In this document: in pieces, positions 1 through 5,776 of the stretch
Layout: each line of letters opens with the position of its first letter
Numbering within the stretch: the first letter of the stretch is position 1
Source of the DNA: Litorimonas sp964610115
Lineage (GTDB): Bacteria > Pseudomonadota > Alphaproteobacteria > Caulobacterales > Maricaulaceae
Assembly: GCA_964610115.1 (NCBI GenBank)
Contig: CAZSUW010000081.1
Coordinates: 1-8,964, forward strand
Length of the DNA: 8,964 bases
Direction: 5' to 3'
Notes under the pieces: model-generated
Databases searched by the model: none
What the model was told of the DNA's origin: nothing
What the model saw: only the letters and a program-made list of their open reading frames with translations
Translations under genes and position numbers: made by a program

Positions 1-1083
1 GTGCTCGATACAACCCGATCCATGAGCTACCAAAACCGCCTGACATCGCTTCGGACGGCGGCAAATACATTTGTGAACGTATTGGATCAGTTGGATGCCG
101 ACGATCGCGTGCGAATTTCCATCGTGCCGTTTGGTGAATATATGAATGTGGGCCTGTCGCAACGGGGTGAAGACTGGCTGGATGTGCCTGCCGACTATAC
201 GGAAACCTTCCCGACGACATGTTCCATGCAACGCGGCCCTATGACGGGACAAACGTGTGCAGCAGGGGTCACACAACCAACGCCGGGCCGCGCGGCACAA
301 CCCGCTCAGCCTGCCCGCCCAGCGGAATTTGGCACATGTAATGACGATGGTGTCTCGTACAGTTGTCAAACACGCGGGCCGCAGGCCGCTGTTCCGGCTC
401 AACCCGCTGTGCCCCCGTCACCCGGTGGGCAGCCGACGACTGTGTGTACGCCGACTTATGGTCCGGATCAGAACGTCTGCAACACACCTACACCTAAGCA
501 ACATACATGGAATGGCTGTGTTGGATCGCGTCGCAATAACTCTAACACCGATGCAGATTATTCTGTCGGTGAGCCCCGTGTGCCGGGCTTTCTGGATTTG
601 AATTGTGGTGATTCCATCCTGCCGCTGACGAATGATTTCACAGCGGTCCGGAACAAGATCAATAATCTCAGCCTGCATGGCGAAACCTACACGGCCCAAG
701 GTCTAATCTGGGGCCACCGTATCCTTGATTTCAACGCGCCGTTCCCGCTGACCCGCCGCGATTCTGCCGGTAATCCACCGCGCCGCATTATGGTCTTCAT
801 GACAGATGGGTTTAACACCGTCTCCCGTGTCGGCGAAAGGCATACAGGTACTGACCGGGATGATGCGGATCGCCTCTCCAAACAGATTTGCGATAAGATT
901 CATGACGATGATATCGAAGCCTACACAGTGTCTTTCCGTGTCACGGATACGAATGCGCGCAACTTAATTCAGGATTGTGCGTCGATACCTGGGAACTACT
1001 ATCAGGCGTCTAATAACGCGGCTCTGATTACAACGTTTGAGGATATTGCCTACAGCCTGCTATCGCCTCGCCTCACCAACTAG
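1..1083 (+). CDS. TadG-like pilus-associated protein with VWA domain, 5' end missing
   Basis: This is the C-terminal part of a Tad (tight adherence) locus TadG-type protein, normally an envelope-anchored protein with one N-terminal membrane segment and an outward-facing von Willebrand A domain. The frame is open at base 1 and begins inside the VWA metal site, so the GTG there is not the real start and the membrane segment is missing. The MIDAS parts are visible: D3-T5-S7, T231 (in YTAQG) and D269 (in FMTDG). C297 and C326 bracket a C-terminal region typical of TadG proteins (CDKI, then QDCAS), and the protein ends in an IAYSLLSPRLTN tail. Between the first and second halves of the VWA fold lies a Pro/Ala- and Cys-rich insert, about residues 74-202, with eight cysteines. 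No other tad gene is in the window, so a neighbouring Tad cluster is only inferred. The assignment to VWA is firm; TadG is likely. Confidence 0.85.
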   Translation: MLDTTRSMSYQNRLTSLRTAANTFVNVLDQLDADDRVRISIVPFGEYMNVGLSQRGEDWLDVPADYTETFPTTCSMQRGPMTGQTCAAGVTQPTPGRAAQPAQPARPAEFGTCNDDGVSYSCQTRGPQAAVPAQPAVPPSPGGQPTTVCTPTYGPDQNVCNTPTPKQHTWNGCVGSRRNNSNTDADYSVGEPRVPGFLDLNCGDSILPLTNDFTAVRNKINNLSLHGETYTAQGLIWGHRILDFNAPFPLTRRDSAGNPPRRIMVFMTDGFNTVSRVGERHTGTDRDDADRLSKQICDKIHDDDIEAYTVSFRVTDTNARNLIQDCASIPGNYYQASNNAALITTFEDIAYSLLSPRLTN

Positions 1084-1097
1084 GCCGGGCGAACTAG

Positions 1098-1132
1098 GCT
1101 TCGGTCAGACGTTTCGCTCTGATTGGCCAAGC
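1098..1132 (+). terminator. Possible stem-loop after the TadG-like gene
   Basis: Fifteen bases after the TadG-like stop, an imperfect hairpin can be drawn: GCTT (1098-1101) with AAGC (1129-1132), then CGGTCAGA (1102-1109) with TCTGATTG (1118-1125), which includes two G-U pairs and an 8-nt loop. No T tract follows, so it is not a canonical intrinsic terminator. It could weaken read-through into the nitrilase or simply be chance structure. The rest of the 1084-1183 gap shows no clear promoter. Confidence 0.22.
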
Positions 1133-1183
1133 GAGGTAGAGCGAGGGCTGGGCGCGGCAGACAAAGCCTGCTAGCGCAGTCAT

Positions 1184-2155
1184 ATGACGCAAATGCCCCT
1201 CCCTAAAGTTGGCCCTTTACGGGTTGCTATTGCACAACTTGCGCCCGCCTTTCTGAACCGGGAGGCGGGTGTAGCGCAGATCGTCACCGCTATCCAAGAG
1301 GCGGCAGACGCTAAAGCACAGATGATCGTCTTTTCTGAAGGCTTGCTTCCGGGCTATCCCTTCTGGTTATCCGATGGGGATGGCGCGCGCTTTGACGATC
1401 CGCGCAATAAACGCCTCTTCGCCCATTACAGTGATCAGGCCGTCACGATAGAAGCGGGCCATTTACAGCCCGTTCAGGCGGCATTGCGCGCCGCCGGAAT
1501 GTCGGCCTATTTGGGCATTATTGAACGTCCGCGTGACCGGTCCGGCCATTCGTTATATTGCTCTTTTGTTTTCCTTGACGCCGCGGGCGAAATCCAATCC
1601 GTGCATCGTAAGCTGCAACCAACCTATGAAGAGCGCTTGGTCTGGAGCCCGGGCGACGGGGCGGGACTCGTGACCCATAAAGTGGGGGCGTTCACGGTGG
1701 GCGGGCTGAATTGTTGGGAAAATTGGATGCCCTTGCCCAGGGCGGCGCTTTACGCGCTGGGCGAAGATCTTCACATTGCCTGTTGGCCCGGCAATCGCCG
1801 CAACACAGAAGACCTAACGCCTGTTCTCGCCAAAGAAGGTCGGTCTTTTGTCATTAGCGTCTGCGGGGTCATACGGGCCACTGATGTGCGCGACGATATG
1901 CCGGACGCAGATTTCGTGCGGACCGTGGTGGGCGAAATGCCCGCTAATGGCGGGTCATGCGTTTGTGCACCGGACGGTTCGTTTCTGCTAGACCCTTGGG
2001 TCGGGGAAACAGGGCTGAAACTTGTTGACCTTGACCCCGCGCTTGTGCGGGAAGAACGGCAGAACTTTGACCCAGCAGGTCATTATTCCAGACCTGATGT
2101 TACCCAATTGTCTGTTGATCGCACTCGCCAATCGACGGTTATCTTCAAAGATTAG
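1184..2155 (+). CDS. Nitrilase-type carbon-nitrogen hydrolase
   Basis: A 323-residue member of the carbon-nitrogen hydrolase superfamily, closest by motif to true nitrilases (EC 3.5.5.-), which convert a nitrile to a carboxylic acid and ammonia through a cysteine thioimidate. The catalytic triad is complete: E52 in SEGLLPGYPFW, K143 in HRKLQPT and C177 in GLNCWENWMPLPR. E150, in the loop after the lysine, fits the additional glutamate seen in the family. The NCWENW context and the GYPFW motif point to nitrilase or cyanide-hydratase type enzymes rather than amidases or N-carbamoyl hydrolases. The length is near the usual 310-360. There is no signal peptide, so it should be cytosolic and oligomeric. 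ATG 1184 is chosen because the conserved core begins close behind it. ATG 1193 (Met4) is an equally possible start, and neither has a strong Shine-Dalgarno. The substrate (aliphatic, aryl or arylacetonitrile) cannot be read from sequence. Confidence 0.92.
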   Translation: MTQMPLPKVGPLRVAIAQLAPAFLNREAGVAQIVTAIQEAADAKAQMIVFSEGLLPGYPFWLSDGDGARFDDPRNKRLFAHYSDQAVTIEAGHLQPVQAALRAAGMSAYLGIIERPRDRSGHSLYCSFVFLDAAGEIQSVHRKLQPTYEERLVWSPGDGAGLVTHKVGAFTVGGLNCWENWMPLPRAALYALGEDLHIACWPGNRRNTEDLTPVLAKEGRSFVISVCGVIRATDVRDDMPDADFVRTVVGEMPANGGSCVCAPDGSFLLDPWVGETGLKLVDLDPALVREERQNFDPAGHYSRPDVTQLSVDRTRQSTVIFKD

Positions 2156-2220
2156 AGGCGGCTCCAACAGGGTAGAAAAGCATTCATCCATGGTTCACCG
2201 TCTATTTGAGAAGTTCCAAT

Positions 2221-2248
2221 CATCGCTTTGTGTGGGGAAGAGGCGATG
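2221..2248 (+). promoter_or_regulatory. Inverted repeat in the leader of the DUF2853 gene
   Basis: CATCGC (2221-2226) and GCGATG (2243-2248) are perfect complements, and the stem can be extended by three more pairs, two of them G-U. The hairpin ends four bases before the GGGAGA ribosome binding site of the DUF2853 gene. It could be a leader structure or an operator, or chance. I see no convincing -35/-10 pair in 2156-2262. Confidence 0.22.
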
Positions 2249-2251
2249 GAT

Positions 2252-2257
2252 GGGAGA
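2252..2257 (+). promoter_or_regulatory. Ribosome binding site that fixes the DUF2853 start
   Basis: GGGAGA lies five bases before ATG 2263. The same frame can be opened at TTG 2206, but that start has no ribosome binding site and would add 19 residues with no resemblance to the family. The site therefore supports the shorter, 114-residue protein. Confidence 0.7.
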
Positions 2258-2262
2258 TCATC

Positions 2263-2607
2263 ATGAGCAAAAGAGACGAATTGATCGAAAAATATGTCGA
2301 TCAGTTGCGGGGTAAGTTGGGCCATGAACCAGATGTGGCGCTTCTAACAAAAGTGACAATTGGTTGCGGTCCGACTATTTACCGACGGGACAGTAGTACG
2401 GTTGCCGCGTCCGACCCATCTGAGGTCGCGACCGTCAAAAAGAACTTTTTGCTTAAGAAGTTGGGACTGATCGACAATCAACGCACGGATGAGGGCTTGC
2501 ATAAAGTTCTCGAAGTGTACGGCGCTAAATGCCGGACAAAATATCGCGCGGTTGTCTATTATTTACTGACGAAAGAATTCGGCCGGGAGTCCGTCTATAA
2601 CACATAG
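2263..2607 (+). CDS. DUF2853 family protein
   Basis: A small 114-residue soluble protein that I recognise as DUF2853, a family of unknown function found mainly in Alphaproteobacteria. The diagnostic features are the MSKRDELI start, the central LLTKVTIGCGPTIY stretch (residues 28-40), the DSSTV...DPSEVATVKKNFLLKKLGL region (43-69) and the KYRAVVYYLLTKEFG segment (93-107). It starts at ATG 2263, behind a good GGGAGA. No signal peptide or membrane segment is present. The composition is rich in Lys and Asp/Glu and looks mainly helical. It begins 107 nt after the nitrilase stop, so shared transcription is possible but not shown. It is followed by a GC-rich stem-loop and faces the convergent esterase gene. 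I cannot assign a molecular function. Confidence 0.88.
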   Translation: MSKRDELIEKYVDQLRGKLGHEPDVALLTKVTIGCGPTIYRRDSSTVAASDPSEVATVKKNFLLKKLGLIDNQRTDEGLHKVLEVYGAKCRTKYRAVVYYLLTKEFGRESVYNT

Positions 2608-2631
2608 GCGTGGCCGGATATGTGGGAGCTG

Positions 2632-2666
2632 CGCCGCCCGTATTGATTTAATCAAGGCGGGCGGCG
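2632..2666 (+). terminator. GC-rich stem-loop between convergent genes
   Basis: A perfect 9-bp stem, CGCCGCCCG (2632-2640) with CGGGCGGCG (2658-2666), encloses a second 5-bp stem, TTGAT (2643-2647) with ATCAA (2651-2655). Only two mismatched bases lie on each side between the stems. It sits 24 nt after the DUF2853 stop and 42 nt beyond the esterase stop. On the plus strand T-rich sequence follows (about 2671-2693), though not as an uninterrupted run. On the minus strand no T tract follows. It most likely ends the plus-strand transcript and may also act on the other strand. Confidence 0.7.
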
Positions 2667-2708
2667 TCAGTGTTTCTCACGTTTCGTTTTCTCTTGAAAG
2701 TAACGGGA

Positions 2709-4436
2709 TTATTCCGCATTATTCGTGATATTATCGTTGTTCGCGCGGGATGTTTGCTGCCGCATCAACGTGTCTAGCCGGCGCATTAAAGGCTCTGACA
2801 GCAAGTCCAGTTTTTCCGATCGAACGCCGACTTCAACCTCGGCAATAGGCTGGTCTGTATTTGCGGAAAAATGCATCCATTGGTCGCCCGTCTGTTGCGG
2901 CCAAGTCGGCAAGTCAGAGCCGTTGGGATTGCCCGTCTTGGCGAAATTGGTCCAATAGCCAATCATCGTTTCCGTCAAAGCGGCATCATCCTCTGTCAGG
3001 CCTAAAACCTCTTCATGGCTGTCAAAGACAAAGGGTATTTCTGCAGCATGGAAGGCCCCAAGCGTTTGTGTCTTGGATGGGGGCGTGCGGGACCAAAAAT
3101 ACGTCCAGCTAGGTTGACCTGTCGCCGCGTTTTGGCGCGCCGCATAGCGAACATTCACCCCAAAAATTTCATCACCCATCCATTGCGTGCCGTAAGTGTC
3201 CCAGTCCTGATGCAGTGGGTAGAGGTCTAATAAGCGGTCCGCGCCGTTTGGAAATTCTGTTTCTAGCCCGGCGAATATCTCGTCCCGTGTACCGGGGGCT
3301 AGGTGTTTTTGATAGATGGTCGGCTGTCGCCCGTCCGGGAAGAAGAGCGTGCCTTCATCGGCATTATATCCGGCCAGTAACGGCACGGCATTGATCTGCC
3401 CAGTTTTAAACGCCACGCCGACATTTAGCGGAAAGACAACGCCGTCTCGAATATGGTGGAAGGCCTCATCGGCGAGAGGGGGCAGATTATCCCGTATCGT
3501 TTCTGCTGGCAGGGCGCGAAGGTCTTCTGCGCTTGGGTTGCTCAGCCCGAGCGCTTCAGCCACGCGGACGCCATTCTCATGCCCTTCTGGCCAGCCTAGA
3601 CCATCGCCTTCTATTTGACTGAGGTGATAGGTGGACGAACCCGATTGCAAGATCGCGCGATGGAACAGGCCGCTCGCTAAAGGCGTGCTCATCAATTCGG
3701 TTACGGACCAGGCCCCCGCGCTTTCGCCGAAAATTGTCACAGTGTTCGGATCGCCGCCATAGGGGCTAATGTTGTCCCGCACCCACTCCAAGGCGGCGAT
3801 CTGATCGAGCGTGCCGTAATTGCCAGAGACGCCACGCGGGTCATCGGCGGACAAAGCGGGATGGGACATATATCCGAACGCGCCGAGCCGGTAATTAATG
3901 GTGACAAGAACAACATCTTTTTCGACCAAGCCATCGGCTTGATAGTAGGAAAAATCACCGGATCCGAATTGGTGCCCGCCGCCATGAATCCAGACCATGA
4001 CCGGTAAGTTTTCGGCCTCTATGGGGGCGCGCACATTCAAATAAAGGCAGTCTTCGCGCATTGGCGATGGTTCCTGCGCGGCGACAACGCGCTTTATCGC
4101 AAAGCTCTTGATTGCGCTCAGGCCATGGCCATCAATCAGCCGTTCAAAAAAGCCGTCCTCGGTCCCCACGGGCTGCATACAGCGCGCGCCATAAGCGCTG
4201 GCGTCACGGGTTTCAGTCCAAGTTTCGGCAACTTGGGGCGGGGCCCACCGTAAATCCCCGACTGGCGGGGCCGCGAAGGGCAAGCCGTTATAGGTCGCAA
4301 TTGCCGGATTATCCGCGCTCAAAACCCCTTGCACAGGACCCTGCGGCGTTTGCAGGACATCAGTTGGTTCCAAGTCGGGCGCACTAGTACAAGCGGCGAG
4401 GAGAAGCGTGGTGGTAAGGAGAAGAGAACGGAGCAT
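2709..4436 (-). CDS. Type-B carboxylesterase, predicted lipoprotein
   Basis: A 575-residue alpha/beta-hydrolase of the carboxylesterase type B (COesterase) family, which hydrolyses carboxylic esters. The N-terminus is a lipoprotein signal: a short hydrophobic stretch ending in LLAAC, with the lipidated cysteine at C16. The following Thr-Ser lacks an inner-membrane-retention Asp, so an outer-membrane location facing the periplasm is likely. Catalytic residues are S239 in GESAGAW, E361 in NADEGTLFF and H463 in GAFHAAE. The oxyanion-hole motif is HGGGHQFGSG (151-160). C86 and C130 (EDCLYLNV) match the conserved family disulfide, which suits an exported protein. The length is typical. It is the second gene of a pair, starting 14 nt after the nitroreductase stop. 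Its own ribosome binding site is weak, so it probably depends on upstream transcription and coupling. The substrate is unknown; feruloyl-, xenobiotic- or lipid-type esters are all possible. Confidence 0.93.
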   Translation of the reverse strand: MLRSLLLTTTLLLAACTSAPDLEPTDVLQTPQGPVQGVLSADNPAIATYNGLPFAAPPVGDLRWAPPQVAETWTETRDASAYGARCMQPVGTEDGFFERLIDGHGLSAIKSFAIKRVVAAQEPSPMREDCLYLNVRAPIEAENLPVMVWIHGGGHQFGSGDFSYYQADGLVEKDVVLVTINYRLGAFGYMSHPALSADDPRGVSGNYGTLDQIAALEWVRDNISPYGGDPNTVTIFGESAGAWSVTELMSTPLASGLFHRAILQSGSSTYHLSQIEGDGLGWPEGHENGVRVAEALGLSNPSAEDLRALPAETIRDNLPPLADEAFHHIRDGVVFPLNVGVAFKTGQINAVPLLAGYNADEGTLFFPDGRQPTIYQKHLAPGTRDEIFAGLETEFPNGADRLLDLYPLHQDWDTYGTQWMGDEIFGVNVRYAARQNAATGQPSWTYFWSRTPPSKTQTLGAFHAAEIPFVFDSHEEVLGLTEDDAALTETMIGYWTNFAKTGNPNGSDLPTWPQQTGDQWMHFSANTDQPIAEVEVGVRSEKLDLLSEPLMRRLDTLMRQQTSRANNDNITNNAE

Positions 4437-4450
4437 GGCGTTTATTCGGC

Positions 4451-5113
4451 CTAACTAAAAAAATTCACGCCTTCAGACAGGTCAACCCGATCGGTCCGGC
4501 AGTTATTGGCGGGGTGGTCGCTGGCATAGCCAAAGCTCATGCCGAACAATATGCCTTGCTCTTCGGGGATGTTCAGCATCTCTTTGACGGGTCCGGGGAA
4601 TTGGCCCAGCGCGCCTTGCATGATGGATTGGATGCCGCGCTCTTCGAGCAGCAATGAAAGGGTCTGGGCGTAAATGCCCATGTCCACCGCGCCCATAATA
4701 CCAAGATATTTTTCCATGCAGAAGAAAACCCCATGTGGCGCGCCGAAAAATTGCCAGTTGCGGCCCATAGCCTGCATGCGTGACGCCTTGTCTTCACGCG
4801 CAATGCCCATGGAATTATAGAGCGCCATGGCGCTACCCCATTGGCGGACTTTGTGTACGCCCTGATAACGGACGTTCCAGTCAAACTCTGGGCGCGGACC
4901 TTTCCCGTCCATGACTTGGGACAGCATCGCCGCGCTGACTTTATCCTTCATGTCGCCCGATACGACGTAAACGTGCCAGGGTTGTGTGTTGCAGTTTGAC
5001 GCGGCTTTCAGGCTAGCGGCGAAGACGTCGTCCAGCACGTCTTGAGGAACGGGGTCAGGTTTAAAGCCGCGCACAGAATAACGATTGGCAAGAATATCAG
5101 GTAAGGCAGTCAT
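4451..5113 (-). CDS. Nitroreductase family flavoprotein (NAD(P)H-dependent)
   Basis: A 220-residue protein of the NfsB/NfnB-like nitroreductase family: FMN-dependent homodimers that use NAD(P)H to reduce nitroaromatics, quinones or related acceptors in the cytosol. The N-terminal RYSVRGF motif (R11, S13, R15) and ASNCNTQPWHVYVV (38-51, with N40, N42 and P45) are the classic FMN phosphate and isoalloxazine contacts. The C-terminal part shows GMSFGYASDHPANNCRTDR (191-209), followed by a short tail ending in NFFS, the usual family ending. The length is normal. ATG 5113 is supported by AGGG at 5122-5125, eight bases upstream. It is the first gene of the operon with the esterase lipoprotein. The 264-nt region upstream contains several inverted repeats that could control the pair. 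The natural substrate cannot be inferred. Confidence 0.92.
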   Translation of the reverse strand: MTALPDILANRYSVRGFKPDPVPQDVLDDVFAASLKAASNCNTQPWHVYVVSGDMKDKVSAAMLSQVMDGKGPRPEFDWNVRYQGVHKVRQWGSAMALYNSMGIAREDKASRMQAMGRNWQFFGAPHGVFFCMEKYLGIMGAVDMGIYAQTLSLLLEERGIQSIMQGALGQFPGPVKEMLNIPEEQGILFGMSFGYASDHPANNCRTDRVDLSEGVNFFS

Positions 5114-5121
5114 ATTTGTTG

Positions 5122-5144
5122 CCCTAGCGTGGGATTCCCTAACG
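5122..5144 (-). promoter_or_regulatory. Direct repeat CGYTAGGG just upstream of the nitroreductase
   Basis: Read on the minus strand, CGTTAGGG (5144-5137) and CGCTAGGG (5129-5122) are direct repeats 15 nt apart, start to start. The second copy contains the AGGG that probably serves as ribosome binding site, eight bases from the start codon. The same block also reads as a loose palindrome, GCGT...ACGC (5127-5145). A protein bound here, or RNA structure, could affect translation of the pair. This is suggestive only. Confidence 0.25.
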
Positions 5145-5157
5145 CGCCAGCCTCGAG

Positions 5158-5183
5158 CAGACTTAGACTGGCGCGATCAGTCT
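5158..5183. repeat. Inverted repeat A in the 5114-5377 intergenic region
   Basis: AGACTG (5165-5170) and CAGTCT (5178-5183) are perfect complements with a 7-nt spacer, GCGCGAT. The element is preceded by CAGACTT (5158-5164). It resembles the second element at 5251-5269, sharing CAGACTT, GGCG, GATC and GTCT in the same order. It lies in the presumed leader of the nitroreductase-esterase transcript. Confidence 0.4.
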
Positions 5184-5250
5184 CGTGATGCAGAGGGGTC
5201 TTATACCTGTCGCGCCCTTTGGCTCGCCTTCCTGATGAAGTTTCACGGAT

Positions 5251-5269
5251 CAGACTTGGCGATCGTCTG
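5251..5269. repeat. Inverted repeat B in the 5114-5377 intergenic region
   Basis: CAGAC (5251-5255) and GTCTG (5265-5269) form a perfect 5-bp inverted repeat around TTGGCGATC. With gaps for six to seven extra bases, the block aligns with element A, about 93 nt away. The two may be diverged copies of one operator or RNA hairpin. Confidence 0.4.
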
Positions 5270-5290
5270 CGAGTGCTTTCAGGTTTTAAT

Positions 5291-5316
5291 CCCGCTTTTA
5301 ACGCATATTTAGCGGG
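5291..5316. promoter_or_regulatory. Candidate operator CCCGCT-N14-AGCGGG
   Basis: CCCGCT (5291-5296) and AGCGGG (5311-5316) are perfect complements separated by 14 AT-rich bases. The dyad lies just downstream of the candidate minus-strand -10 box at 5322-5327, where a repressor for the nitroreductase-esterase pair could sit over the transcription start. It is also 62 nt upstream of the TerB-like start, so it could serve either direction. Confidence 0.35.
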
Positions 5317-5321
5317 CATAG

Positions 5322-5351
5322 ATCATAAGACCGCCAAGGGTGCGCCGTAAA
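5322..5351 (-). promoter_or_regulatory. Candidate sigma70-type promoter for nitroreductase-esterase
   Basis: On the minus strand, TTTACG (5351-5346) and TATGAT (5327-5322) are separated by 18 bases and match 4 of 6 and 5 of 6 consensus positions. A start near 5315 would leave a leader of about 200 nt before the nitroreductase. This is a weak pattern match, and no comparably good pair is seen for the plus-strand TerB-like gene. Confidence 0.3.
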
Positions 5352-5377
5352 CGTGGGTAAAAGGACGCAAACTGATC

Positions 5378-5776
5378 GTGCAAACATTGCCGCAATCTAC
5401 GAAAAACAATGTGTTAGATCTTTTGGGTCTGGCCGTGGTGGCGGACGAGCGGGTTTTTGCCGAAGAGGTCTTTGCCTTTGTCAAAATCGGCCTTGCATTA
5501 GGCGCAGGGTTGAGTGAAGCGCGATTGCATGAATGGTTTTCAAATAATCGATCGTCTCTACGCGCGCGGCTGAATGATAGGGACTTTGCTCAATGGCTGC
5601 CAACTTGTCTGGACAAGGTCGCCAATCAATATGAGCCTATAACGATCCTCAATCATCTGCGGGACATTGCGGCCTCTGATCAAGATATTCATGTCAGCGA
5701 AACGGCCTTGATCGTGCTAGCGGCTCGCCATTGGGGGTTGGATTTACCCGAATTATCAGTGAGCGCCGCTCCATAA
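5378..5776 (+). CDS. Small TerB-like helical protein
   Basis: A 132-residue, mostly helical protein that resembles the TerB-like fold, a domain first named from tellurite-resistance proteins and widespread in bacteria as a possible metal-binding or scaffold module. Two acidic segments match the repeated TerB pattern of an Asp-rich turn followed by a glutamate-bearing helix: VADERVFAEEV (21-31) and AASDQDIHVSETALIVLAARHWGL (98-121). No signal peptide or membrane segment is evident. The GTG at 5378 is used as start because AAGGA lies 12 bases upstream (5361-5365) and the conserved part follows; a second in-frame GTG a few codons later is possible. The 3' end overlaps the convergent phosphotransferase gene by 21 nt. 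The resemblance rests on pattern recognition, so the family call is moderate and the function unknown. Confidence 0.6.
   Translation: MQTLPQSTKNNVLDLLGLAVVADERVFAEEVFAFVKIGLALGAGLSEARLHEWFSNNRSSLRARLNDRDFAQWLPTCLDKVANQYEPITILNHLRDIAASDQDIHVSETALIVLAARHWGLDLPELSVSAAP

Noticed and set aside
1..1083. GTG at base 1 as a genuine start of the TadG-like gene
   Set aside because: It lies within the first MIDAS motif of the VWA domain, so the protein must begin upstream of the window.
2206..2262. Longer start of the DUF2853 gene at TTG 2206
   Set aside because: No ribosome binding site precedes it, and the extra residues do not resemble the family, whereas ATG 2263 has GGGAGA five bases upstream and gives the typical MSKRDEL start.
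5110..5319. A 69-codon minus-strand frame whose stop overlaps the nitroreductase start as ATGA
   Set aside because: The overlap resembles a leader peptide or coupled gene, but there is no ribosome binding site before its ATG. The product is Arg/Lys/Ser-rich without a pattern, and it covers the inverted repeats expected in a regulatory region.
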